Source: Hsuehochloa calcarea (taxonomy: Eukaryota; Streptophyta; Magnoliopsida; Poales; Poaceae). From it: a stretch of 64,000 nucleotides of DNA. Below the pieces are notes generated by a model. That model did no database searches. It saw only the letters and a program-made list of their open reading frames with translations, and was not told the DNA's origin. A program made the position numbers and the translations under genes. Numbering within the stretch: position 1 is the stretch's first letter; every line of letters starts with the position of its first letter. The DNA lies in the NCBI GenBank assembly GCA_036346395.1, contig CM070599.1:10717232-10781231 (forward strand). The letters are read 5' to 3'. Shown here piece after piece: positions 34,235 to 45,193 of the stretch.

Positions 34235-35320
34235 GCTTCATAAAGAGAATTTTGTGGCTTTCATGGCATGTAGAACAATTACTCAAATGTAACAATCAAT
34301 CTTATATATGAACCAAAAAGGATATTAGCATGCAGACATAAACCTTGAGTTGGCCATATATAGATAAGAACAAAACCAGGAAGATAAGAACTTTATCAGG
34401 TGCCACATTCGAACTACGCACCTATTCGAACTAGGTGGATCTATATCACTGAAGGACCAATAGTTGCCACCGGGGTTCTACAGAGAAAAGTAGGACGTCC
34501 ATGTCCATTATTGGAAAACTGAACCCAAGCTTGAAGCCCTACTGCTTCCATTGGCCGCAACCGATCGTCGTCTTCATGGAGTGATCGTCAAGATATAGAC
34601 CCTTGGTTAGGTTACACTGCAATTCTGCCTCCATGTCAAACAGGACTGATCTTATGTTTTTTTTTTTGGAAGATCCGGTTGTCCGGCTTATATTATGAGA
34701 AGAAGCAAAACTGTACAAGTACAGAAAGGTGCTAGAAAAGCAAAAGAAAAAAAAGGAGTTAACCTAAACAGGATTCTACAGCACAAGTAGAGGCAAACAG
34801 CAAACTTGTCTATGAACTATTCGTTCCCACAGTAATCCTTAAATCAGAAAAAAAAAGAAGAAAAATTCCTTAAAAAACTATGATTAATTGAGAGAGAGAA
34901 AACGGTACAGATTAATCATATATAGATAAGAAATTCTCTCATTAATCAATAGAGAAATATAAGATCTACACTACTTATTTTGGTGGGGCTAGATTATAAC
35001 AATGCAAATTAATCATGTATATATATTACAACCGTATAACAAATAGAACTATATTTTTGAAAGGAAATAGAGCTATAAAACAAATACAATATGTTGCAAT
35101 ATCTAGTCTACTAGTTCTGTTAAGAAACATCCCTTTAGTAGTTAAGAATTAAATGCCCATATTGAGTAAAAATATTATAAACCTTTTAGAGGATCGATTA
35201 CACATTTGTGTAGATTACTCTTAAGGGCACCCACAATAGTTTATCTCTTAAAGTTGTCTCTAGAGACACCATGTCACCCAGAGACAATTAACATCTCCAA
35301 CAATTTGTCTCTATTATTAT
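32220..35320. other. AT-rich intergenic DNA
   Basis: No supported gene. Positions 32440-32821 include an 85-codon ORF (32564-32821) preceded by a splice-acceptor-like T-rich stretch ending TGCAACAG, which could be a decayed exon of unknown origin. Positions 34655-34850 begin with a T11 run followed by sequence resembling the tail of a minus-strand LINE. A GGGCACCCACAATAG motif at about 35223 resembles the end of a miniature inverted-repeat element interrupted by the CACTA insertion; I could not find its partner. Confidence 0.4.
34193..34234. repeat. Microsatellite (GT)n(AT)n
   Basis: A GT run passes directly into an AT run in AT-rich intergenic DNA. Confidence 0.9.
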
Positions 35321-35337
35321 CACTACCAGAAACAGGT
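35321..35337 (+). repeat. CACTA left terminal inverted repeat
   Basis: 17 bases, perfect match to the right end at 44645-44661, followed by a T-run and the first CCCGAGTG motif. Confidence 0.93.
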
Positions 35338-35345
35338 TTTTTTTT

Positions 35346-35526
35346 CCCGAGTGTCTATATTTTTACCGAGTGTCTATATAGAAACTCTCGGGAAGGTCCC
35401 GAGTGTTTAGGAAGACACTCGGTAAGGGTTGTAAGCACTCGGGGAAAAAAAATCTCCCGAGTGTTATACAAAACACTTGGGAAATAAATATTTTCCCGAG
35501 TGTTTTAAAATTAAAACACTCGGGAG
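35346..35526. repeat. CACTA left subterminal repeats (CCCGAGTG)
   Basis: Eight to ten copies of CCGAGTGT or its inverse ACACTCGG occur within 180 bp, several paired as potential hairpins. In En/Spm-type elements such motifs are bound by the TNPA-like protein. Confidence 0.88.
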
Positions 35527-37127
35527 AGAAAACACCATCCCGCGCCCGTTTTTTTCCTACGGCGACGTTTTCCCCCGCGCGCCCTAATTTCCCCCTCTCC
35601 GCGCGCGCCGCCTCCACTCCTACCCCTCCTCCCGCGCCGCCCGCCGCCTCCTCCTCCCGAGCGCCGCCCGCCTCCTACTCCTCCGGCGCAGCGTCTTCCG
35701 GCACCGCCATCCTCCGGCTCCCTCCTCCCCGGCTCCCTCCTCCGCTCGCCTCCCTCCCCGCCGCCTCCTCCGCCGCCTCGCTCCTCCCGACTCCTTCCTC
35801 CGCCCGCCTCCCTCCTCCCGGCTCCCTCCTCCGGCACCGCCGTCCTCCGGCTCCCTCCGCCCCGTCGCCCCCGACGCTTCCTCGACCGCCGGTCTCCTTC
35901 CTCTCGCCGAAGGCCACCGCCCCGTCGTCTCCCAGCGCCGCCCGGCCGCTCGTCGCTGCCCTCTCCGGTGCCTCCGCCCCGACCAGCAACTCGGTGAGTT
36001 CCCCTCTCCTCCCTCCCTCCGGCTCCCTCCTCCGCTCGCCTCCCTCCTCCCCGCCTCGCTCCTCGCGCCTCCCTCCTCCCGGCTCCCTCCTCCGCGCCGC
36101 CCCTCCTCCCGGCTCCCTCCTCCCGGCACCGCGTCCTCCGTCTCCCTCCGCCCGTCGCCCCAGACCTTCCCGACCGCTGGTCTCCTTCTCGCCGTCGAAG
36201 GCCACCGCCCCGTCGTCTCCCAGCGCCGCCCGGCCGCTCGTCGTCGGCCCTCTCGGTGCCTCCTCCCCTCCCTCATTTGCCGTTCCGCCGCTCGGCCCTC
36301 TGCTCAGTCTGCCCGGCGTCGCCGCCTCGCCCTGCTCGATGTTGCCCGTGCGCTCGCGCGCCGCCGCCCTGCTCCAGTCTTTGCCGTGCGCCCGGCCGCC
36401 ACCGCCCTTGCTCAGTCTTGCCCGGCGTGCATTTATATTATGTTGGAATTATGCTTTAATGTTATTTAATTATGCTAGGATTATTTCTGAAATTGTATGC
36501 TAGGATTATTTTTGAAATTTTGTTAAAGCGCACATATCACTACAATTTTTGTTTAGTACTTCGCGGATCATGATTGTCGGGAGATGGGAATGATCTTCAA
36601 TGTTCGTTAGGGATAGCAAAGTGGTAGCAATTTGTGTATTAGCTTTGAAGTCTATGATTAGTATCTGTTCTTTTTGTCCTAATGATTCTATGCATGCTCT
36701 AATTTGCCTCATTTCTGCAGTGTGCACTGATCGCCTCCACCGACACATAGTTGCAACCATCTTCCCACTATCGCTCCCTTGGCTCCTCGGCTCCAAAAAG
36801 TATCAAGGTAGTGGATAAGTGGAAAAATAATAAAGGTTACTTATTTTCTTGAGCTTTGTCCATTTATGGTGGATTGATATGCTGTCATTACAATGCTACA
36901 TTAACGTGTTAATAAATAATTGTATTCATTTATAATGGTACTCCTTTATATTGAAAGAAAGTGTTTTTATGCTCTGTTGATCATTTATGTTGTCTTCATG
37001 TCAATATGTTTTTCTGTACATGTATAGGGCATGTATCCTATAGTAGCTTGTAGCTAGCTCCGTATTTGTTATTTTTGACATAAATAACAAGTCGGATTAA
37101 TATATGCATTATGTTTTGTACACTAGG
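35527..37127 (+). other. CACTA 5' leader region with duplicated GC-rich block
   Basis: Positions 35540-36440 are extremely C-rich. A block at about 35883-35972 recurs at about 36171-36262 with small differences, and the flanking CTCCCTCC-rich text is also duplicated. A 366-codon Pro/Ser/Ala-rich frame (35403-36503) and a 218-codon frame on the other strand are both open, so composition alone probably explains them. From 36440 to 37127 the sequence is AT-rich and intron-like. Confidence 0.6.
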
Positions 37128-40100
37128 ATGACTGAGGACCGTAGTTGGATGTACACTGGGCGTAGAGAGATGGGTGACTGTAGCGAAGAATGGATGGAAA
37201 AGACGTCCAATTTTGTGGATCGAGCATTTGCTAGGCGTAATGGACAGGGTGTGTTGTGTCCTTGTTCTCGTTGTTCGAACACATGACCACAAATGAGGGC
37301 AACAATGATCGCACACTTGTGCAAGTACGGATTTCGGCCAGGGTATACCGTGTGGGTCTATCACGGCGAGTCACAACGTAGTACATCATATGTGCTAAGG
37401 GAAGAAACGGACGATGGCGGCCACAATGAGAGTAGGACAAAAGACATGCTAGATGATGTGCGTGATGCGTATGTGCCACCTGTAGAGGAAGAACCGGAGC
37501 CTGCAACAAGGGCTTTCTTTGATATGTTGTCCGCAGCGAGTCAACCACTTCATGGGCAAACACAGGTGTCTCAACTAGATGCCGTCACACGACTACTTCT
37601 TTGTCAAGTCGATTCAAAGACAAGCATTGCTTGCTTTGATGCATTCTTAAGCATGTTTAGTACCCTTCTCCCTGATGGTCACAAACTGCCCGCTAACTTG
37701 TATGAGGCCAAGAAATTGATAAGCGCACTAAATATGCTATATGAGAAGATTGATGTTTGTCCAAATCATTGCATGCTATTTAGGAATGAGAATGTGCACA
37801 AAGATCACTGTGATAAGTGTGGTGAGTCTAGGTTTGTTGAGGTTGACTCCGGTGATGGTCAGAAGAGGCGGCTTCCTATTGGCAGAAAAATACTTCGCTA
37901 TCTACCATTTGTGCCACGAATCCAACGGTTGTACATGTCTGAGGTTTCTGCCAAACAAATGATATGGCACAAGTATGGTCGTCGGTACCATGCTGACAAG
38001 ATGGTCCACCCATCTGATGGTGAAGCATGGAAGCAATTTGATCGAGACTATGTAGAGTTCGCCGCGGAGCCTCGGAATGTTCGAATTGCAATCGCAACTG
38101 ATGGGTTTAACCCATTTGGTATGGGGGCTACGCCGTACAGCTGTTGGCCTGTGTTTGTCATTCCCCTTAACCTCCCACCCGGTGTTTGCATGCAGAAGTA
38201 AAACATATTCCTTTCCTTGATAATCCTCGGTCACGAATACCTGTGGAAGAATATGAGTGTATTCATGGAGCGGTGGTGGATGAATTGTTACATGCTTGGG
38301 AACAAGGCATAGTAACATATGATCGGTCAGCGAAACAGAACTTTACCATGCGGGTCGCGTACCACACATCAATGCATGACTTCCCGGCGTACGGGATATT
38401 CTGTGGGTGGTGTGTACATGGGATGATGCCATGCCCAATCTGCAGGGAGGCGTTGCGTGGCTGTTGGCTAAAGCATGGTCGCAAGCATTCCTTCTTCGAT
38501 TGTCATCGTCAATTCCTTCCAATTGACCACGAATTTAGAAGTGACACAAATGGATTTAGGGCTAATATTCTGTTGTCATGATGGACCACCCGTCGGTGGC
38601 GGTGTGGAGGTTCGTGCACGGCTAGATGCTTTGAAGCCCCTTGACGATGGAGATGGGTTCGAGAAATATGGCGAGGAGCACAATTGAACTCACATTCTAA
38701 GCTTGTGGCGGCTACCATACTTCCATAAGCTCATTCTTCCGCATAACATAGATGTAATGCACAATGAGAAGAATGTTGCAGAGGTCATATTTAGCACATT
38801 CTTTGACATTCTAGACAAAACGAAGGACAATATCAAGGCTCGACTTGACCAAGAGGAGCTTTGCAATAGGCCTTGGCTGAATATGATCCACAAGCCAGCT
38901 ACTGGCAAGTGGGAGAAGCCAAGAGCTAGTTACTGCCTAACTAGGGTTCAGAGGAAGGAGATTTTGGAATGGTTTCAGACCCTAAAGTTTCCTGATGGGT
39001 ATGCAGCAAATCTAAGGAGAGGAGTGAATTTGCTACCATGCGCATCAATGGCCTAAAGAGCCATGACTACCACATATTCATGGAACGCCTTTTGCCTGTG
39101 ATGATTCGTGGCTACGTCCCCGAGTGTGTTTGGCAAGTGATGGCGGAGTTGAGCTTCTTTTATCGACAGCTATGTGCGAAAGAGGTAGATCCCATGGTGA
39201 TGTCAACTATGGAGCGTGAAGTACCTGTGTTGCTTTGCAAGTTGGAAAAGATCTTTCCTCCTGCCTTCTTCAATCCAATGCAACATTTGATTCTTCATCT
39301 CCCCTATGAAGCTAGGATGGGGGGACCAGTGCAAAACCGATGGATGTATCCAATTGAGAGGGAACAAAAGGAACTACGAGGCAAAGCAAAAAATCGATCG
39401 CGTGTTGAAGCATCCATAGCGGAGGCGTACATACTTGAGGAAATTTCCCATTTCACATCAATATACTTTGCTGACAATGTTCGTGACAAAGGTACAATCG
39501 AACATCACGATACAACATTGGCATCCCTCAAAATGATTGCCAACTTAGCCTCTTCGCTGGAAGAGGTGACACTTCAAGCAGTGGTACTCCCAAAGTTTTA
39601 TCGCGGGATGAGTGGTTGACTGAGATGTTGTATGTCTTGACCAACCTCTCCGAAGTGGATGATTACATTAGGTATGCAACAATTATATTTTCCGTACAAT
39701 TGATGCATGAGTGTTTTAATGTACTTGTCTTGTTGCCTGTAGGGAATTTGTTAGGAACGAGTGGAAGCAACGTCGAGATCCATCCGAAAAACAAATTGAG
39801 ACCCTTCTTAGGAAGGGTCTTTGGGAATTGCAAACCGAATTTCCCATCTGGTTCTATCAAAAGTAACTTCCTTATTAGCTAGTCCCCCTTGCACATAACA
39901 TTTGCTAAGTACAGATGAACTGACACATGAAACCCTTTCTATTTATCCTGTAGAGCTTGAAGGACAAGTCTATGAGCAGCGAATTGAGACAAGTTGCTCA
40001 AGGATGCCACACTTGTGTGCTGTCGTATAGTACCTACGATGTGAATGGGTACCGCTTCCGAACATCGACACATGAGCGTGAACGGCCTAATGCAACAACA

Positions 40101-40736
40101 ATTAATAGTGGATTGGTGACTATAGGGCAGGATGGGAGCAATACAACTGTTGAATACTATGGAGTAATTGAAGAAATAATTGAACTATATTTCCATGGTA
40201 GCAAACCTCTCAAAATTATGTTATTCAAATGTCATTGGTTCCATCCGTTTAGGGGAGTCAGACGGAACACATCACTTGGGCTGGTTGAAGTTGCACATCA
40301 ATCAGTCCTACCAGGCAATGATCCATTTATTGTGGCTCAGCAAGCCACTCAAGTATACTACATCCCGTACCCATGCAAAACTATGCGTAGTCTAGTGGAT
40401 TGGTGGGTAGTACATAAGTTGCAACCATATGGTAAACTACCTACCCCTAGTGAGCAGGACTACAACATCGAGACCAACAATGGTGTTGACCTATTCTTCC
40501 AAGAAGATGGGCTCCCAGGGACTTTTTAAATAATAATTGGCGAAGGGGACGATCACATAGAAGACATTCTAATCGATGCTGAGGAGGTTGTCAATGAAGA
40601 CGATTTGGAAGTACTTAATCGTTTAGACATTCATGGCACTGAAGGGGATGAGGTCGAGTCAACACCTCATGAGAGTGACGATGACTTTTTAGAGGGCCCA
40701 TCTGCGGAGGATCCCATTGTAGACGACTACTTCTAA
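37128..40736 (+). pseudogene. CACTA transposase (TNPD type): transposase-associated, Transposase_21, DUF4218 and DUF4216 parts
   Basis: This is the catalytic transposase that binds ends and moves the element. ATG at 37128 opens a transposase-associated domain (W-MYTGRR...VLCPCSRCSN). An in-frame TGA at 37284-37286 is followed in the same frame by HLCKYGF and the Transposase_21 domain (37293-38201), with MVHPSDGEAWKQFD and the catalytic-type ATDGFNPFGMG. After a frameshift near 38200 come CHRQFLPIDHEF and, after another shift near 38575 and a TGA near 38685, LPHNIDVMHNEKNV. DUF4218 (39038-39619) ends in RWMYPIERE and SIAEAYILEE. GT-AG introns appear at about 39671-39741 and 39862-39951. DUF4216 (39957-40529) is followed by an acidic tail in frame to a stop at 40734-40736, after one more stop at 40527. 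Confidence 0.9.
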
Positions 40737-40870
40737 GCATGATCTTCTTGTACGTCTTGCATGTACTTGCTGCATATTTTTAATTTTTTTTGTATAAGCT
40801 TACTTGATTACGCTATATTAATTGATTTATTTAATTTTATTTCATTTCATTTCATTTCAGGACACTAAAA

Positions 40871-42632
40871 ATGAGTGGCATCAAAGGGGCGGTATACTCT
40901 AGTCGAGGTAGACGTCTGTCTTCCAAAGTGGCGGCCACTCCAGGAGGCAGAGGGGCAGCCGCGGCCCCTCCAGGAGGCAGCGTGGGGTCTACATCTAGAT
41001 CAGGCACCTCTACCTCAGATCCTCAGGTCGATCATGTGGATAATGATCGGCATCCTAGTGAGGAGGAGGGTGAGGAGGATGAGTACACCGAGCGGAAGAC
41101 AAGACAACACAAGATTTTTGGTTGCGAGGACTGCGAACTTGCCACCACAACCAACCCGAGAGGAGGAGAAGATCATCGTTCTGTTGGCAACACGTAAGAA
41201 ATTGTTATCACTTTCACTAATTTAGCCCACTTGCTTGCAGACCTCAAAAAAACTAATGTGCAGGCAATGGCGAGAAGAAGGAGGGGCTAAGAAATGTAGA
41301 CTTCCAAACGGCATAATTGGTGTCTTGATTCGATGGCACTTCCCCGGCTTGGTCATCTGAGAGGAAGGCGGAGCTCAGCATGGACATGGCGCCACTACAA
41401 GGTCAGCCAAGATACCGCATTAGAAGGAGAAATACAATTTGACAATTGTTTGCAGCGGGTGGAGGAAAGTTTTTGGGTAAGTGACAAGGATCCTAGTTGC
41501 TTTTCTCAGCATACACACATAGATTATCTTGTTATTTGCTAATCTTACACATTATGTTGTTATTATCTAGTGGTGGTTTAGATGGGTGATGGACGGAAGT
41601 CGATTCTAGGAGAGTGGTGCGTAATGTTGTTAAAAAGTGATCCCACAGATGATCTATGAAGCACGATCCAAGCGGTGATCTATTACCACACCCAAGTCCT
41701 TGGAAAGGAAATTCATAGGGCCGAGGCTTGCCAAACGATATCACTTTGGAGGAGTACATGCGTGTAATCATAATTGCTCATGCCATTGCTTCTGTGGGTT
41801 CTAGTTTGCAATCAATTCTAGTTTATTCATATTTAACACTTTGTTAAATTAGGCAATACCTTGGTGGTCCCAGAGGTGTGAAGATGCATGGCGCAGATTG
41901 CCCGTAAGAGGTGGTGTAACGAAGAGTGGTTAGAGGCCTCCGTGCACGCTAGGGAGCGGAGATTGTTGATGGCGGGCAAGACATCGCCAAGGCGACTCCT
42001 CCATGGCTCGTTACAAGAAGCACTTGGTAGGTCAACATGTTCATATTGATTGAATGTTGCACATACATATTTATATACCTCCCAGTGTTTGGGTGCGGGA
42101 AAAGAAGAAGCAGAGGCTGTCTCCGATGTAGAGGCATATGTAGAAGCTAGGAGGGGTGATCGGGAGGGCACCCTATGCGACCAAACAAGCAACACGTAAC
42201 TTGGTACCATTTCTACACTATGATTTTGTCCCTAATGATATTCGCTCACTTATGATTTTGTCCAACAGGAAGCATATACTGAGGCTGCTAAGGAGATTCA
42301 TGGCCAGGACTTCGACGTAATGAATTCACCACTGGATGCGATCATTGCGTATGTATCGAAAGGGAAGAAACATGGCGTTTCTTGATCGGTCTCGCTACAT
42401 TAGCACACCGACCACCCTCTCGGAGGTCCGAACAACAAGTACGGGATCAACGGATGATATACACCCTCAAAGACGAGTGCGACCATCAGCTGATAGGGTT
42501 TCTCAGCTCGAGGCCAGGCTACAAGATGAAATCGAGGCTAGGCAGCGATTGGAGCAAATGATCCAGGTTTGGACTTCGAACCCCATATGCGATGCAAATT
42601 GCAATTCATTTATTTCCACAAGCTTACCTTGA
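40871..42632 (+). pseudogene. CACTA second gene, TNPA-like (plant Ptta/En/Spm transposase family)
   Basis: ATG at 40871 begins a low-complexity Gly/Ser/Pro N-terminus and an acidic segment (PSEEEGEEDEYTER). Further downstream, across probable GT-AG introns (for example about 41197-41263 and 41477-41569) and frame changes, lie pieces typical of plant CACTA second ORFs: a short HRQGDSSMARYKKHL-like piece near 41980, an EEAEAVSDVEAYVEARRGDR piece near 42100-42160, and RKGRNMAFLDRSRYISTPTT near 42350-42410. The last part is heptad-rich (RVSQLEARLQDEIEARQRLE), consistent with the dimerisation end of TNPA-like proteins that bind subterminal repeats. It is broken by stops. Confidence 0.75.
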
Positions 42633-44089
42633 TATTTTTTGTTTTCAATTCATATAAGATGTTAGTACCAGCACTATCCCTTTTTTAGTTACCATTAGCT
42701 AACATTACTAGTAGATTCTCACCCCATATGACTGAAACAAACAAATATGCAAGCACTTCAAACTCGACTTGACGCCACTACACCAGGGCACCACGCCTAC
42801 ATTTTCTAATCCGGTCAAGAATCGGACACTTATTATTATATTGTTAGTCTCTTACGAGTGCTTGAGAGCTCACTTGATGCCACTACACTAGGTTGTTTTG
42901 AGAGTGCTTGTTAATATATTTGTAGGCTGCTTGTCCTTGATCCCATGTGGTACTCTTCACTTTATTCCATGTACTCGACATCACATACTTAATCTACAGA
43001 GGAAATGACAATGTTGTGTAGGTGTGGTATGTCTTTGTATCAATTTCAATATGCATTGATTTCAACACACAAATGAAATCTCTAGCTAGTACTACAACCG
43101 TAACCTTCAAACATAACACGAGGAAAGCTCTAGTTCTATAACCTTAATCTTCAACTTAATTTGATTAAAGTACCAAAGGATTGCACCTTAAGTCAAGTGA
43201 AAGTTCATCATATTTGGTATGTTATATTTCACTCGTTCTTTCTAATTTACAAGTATTGCATTGTATATTCCATATTCTTCCATACAAATGATGGAGTAGT
43301 TTAGACATTGATGGACTAGGATACAAATATCGCAGCGCAGACCACGGCACTACTCTACCAAACATTCACGACTAACTTGACTTTGCATACAAAACATTGT
43401 CGCTAATGTTTTTTAGTGTTTCGTTCAAATCCAAATTTCAAAGATCTGGCGGGATCAATGGCGATCCAATGCTTTGTGTCCGATGTCGAGATGGTACACA
43501 TGTTAGTCGCCCAAACCAAGATCATGTGGATGAGTCCAACATCGAGAGGCCACCACGTGTGCTTGCCATTTTCATGATCTTGTCGTGCAAACATGAACAT
43601 ACTTCACTCCATTCTTGTGTTGATGTAGCATATATGCATGCGTACTCAAAAATATATAATGTAAACCGAATTGCGAGTTTGTTTACCCCGCATTTTTAAT
43701 TTTATTAGTTTCATCTTGTCTATGTTGAGTACTAAGCGAGTTGTTCTCTTCATGACAATGCAATGGTCTGAGTTCATCGCTTAGGATGGGAAGAAGCTCA
43801 GACGAGAAGGCCATCTCTTCACTACAGTCGCAATATTCCTGTTGATGCAGAACTTGAATGTTGTGAACTTGAGAATTATGTTTGAACTATTATATGTATC
43901 TTTTCAATTTGAACTTGAATGTTGTGAACTTGAGAATTATGTCAATATTTGTTTCATATATATGATAATATTGTTGAATCGATTGTGAATGTATTTTTGA
44001 ATCGGATGTGGAATGTATTTTTGAATTTGATTGAAATCCAATTGCAAATTGTGCATACGAATAAATTGGGTACAACTGTTTCACCCATG
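42633..44089 (+). other. CACTA 3' non-coding interior
   Basis: AT-rich sequence without a supported gene. A 32-bp segment (GAACTTGAATGTTGTGAACT...) occurs at 43850-43881 and again at 43911-43942, a direct repeat with 61-bp spacing. The 100-codon ORF at 43397-43699 has no recognisable domain. Confidence 0.55.
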
Positions 44090-44640
44090 TTCCCAGTGTT
44101 TTCTTCGCCATACACTAGGGAACCCATATTCCAGTGTTTTCTTGACATACACTCGGGGAAAAGCGACCTTCTGGGAGATCAGGATTTGCTCTTATTCCCC
44201 GAGTGTCAACACTCGGGGAATAAACAGTGACTTTCCCGAGTGTTTTATTTTACATACACTCGGGGATAAACGTCTTGGCAAAATACTGACAAAATATTAT
44301 TTTCTCTTATTCCCGAGTGTCAACACTCGGGGAATTATCAGTGGATTTCCCGAGTGTTGACACTTGGGGAAATATCAGTTTCTTTCCCGAGTGTCAACAC
44401 TCGGGAAACTATTCCGTTACGGTGACTACGGTGCTCGGACAGTTTTTTCTCCCGAGTGTCATATGTTTCCCGAGTGTACATGTTGACACTTGACACAATT
44501 TAGTTTCCCAAGTGTTACTCTCGGGAAACACTGATTTACCCGACTGAACTATCCCGAGTGTTATTTCCCGAGTGTTGACCTTCGGGAAAGTATGTCCCGA
44601 GTGTTTTATTGGTTTTCCCGAGTGTATGGAGCACTCGGGA
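44090..44640. repeat. CACTA right subterminal repeats (CCCGAGTG)
   Basis: More than twenty CCCGAGTGT / ACACTCGGG motifs in both orientations occupy 550 bp, about three times the length of the left array. Adjacent inverted copies could fold into strong hairpins. Confidence 0.9.
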
Positions 44641-44644
44641 AAAG

Positions 44645-44661
44645 ACCTGTTTCTGGTAGTG
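44645..44661 (-). repeat. CACTA right terminal inverted repeat
   Basis: Exact inverse of 35321-35337, followed by TAT target duplication at 44662-44664. Confidence 0.93.
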
Positions 44662-44664
44662 TAT

Positions 44665-45175
44665 TATCATCATCACACCTTTCCCCTCACACTCCTTTAC
44701 CATTCTCTTATCTCATGGTTTGCATGTCCAGATCATCACTTGCGTAAGAGATATCACATTCTGTCTATTCGTATGCTCTTCTCCAGCTATGATTTTAGAT
44801 GACGTGGCAGGGAAGAAATAGTTGAGGTAGACAGGAGTTGCGCTTAAAACTGTTGTCAGAGTTCATCTTCCCATGTTCGTGTGTACATTCAGTCGAGCAG
44901 GGTGGGATCTAATACATGTGTAGTCAGCCGTCCTGTGACACCGATACAATTCAGCATATTCCACGGTGATCAAGTGCTCACCTGAATAATCCAAAAATAG
45001 TGATCGCAATGATATTTTTTCAGAATTTTCCACCGCAATGAATTGGAATCTTGATGAAATAAGAGAACAACATACGTCGATGTTCAATGAGATCGAGCAG
45101 CCTAGGCACCAAACGGGCTGGGTGATGTAAACAGAAATTTTGTTTATCATTTTTGTAAAAGATAATTTATAATAT
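44665..45175. other. Unassigned DNA between CACTA and LINE
   Basis: Presumed original flank of the CACTA insertion. A short minus ORF (44863-45150) has no recognisable domain. Confidence 0.4.
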
Positions 45176-45193
45176 ACAAATGTTATATGTTTT
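45176..45193. other. LINE target-site duplication, left
   Basis: ACAAATGTTATATGTTTT recurs exactly at 47049-47066. Confidence 0.85.

Larger units (their letters stand above)
35321..44661 (+). mobile_element. CACTA (En/Spm) DNA transposon, 9341 bp, complete ends
   Basis: The termini are CACTACCAGAAACAGGT and its exact inverse ACCTGTTTCTGGTAGTG, flanked by the 3-bp target duplication TAT (35318-35320 and 44662-44664). Many CCCGAGTG motifs in both orientations lie inside each end. The interior holds a TNPD-type transposase gene (37128-40736) and a TNPA-like gene (40871-42632) in the standard order. Transposase of this family cuts and pastes the element using a DDE active site. Stops and frameshifts in both genes make it non-autonomous as written. 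The intact ends mean it could still be moved by transposase supplied elsewhere. Confidence 0.95.

Noticed and set aside
34655..34850. Second LINE tail on the minus strand
   Set aside because: Only a T-run and vaguely LINE-like sequence are present, with no flanking duplication or coding motif.
35403..36503. 366-codon plus-strand ORF in the CACTA leader as a real protein gene
   Set aside because: Composition is almost entirely Pro/Ser/Ala from a C-rich repeat; opposing frames of 218 and 176 codons are equally open, and no domain is visible.
35223..44850. Miniature inverted-repeat element interrupted by the CACTA transposon
   Set aside because: The left GGGCACCCACAATAG motif is suggestive, but I could not find a matching inverted end after 44664.
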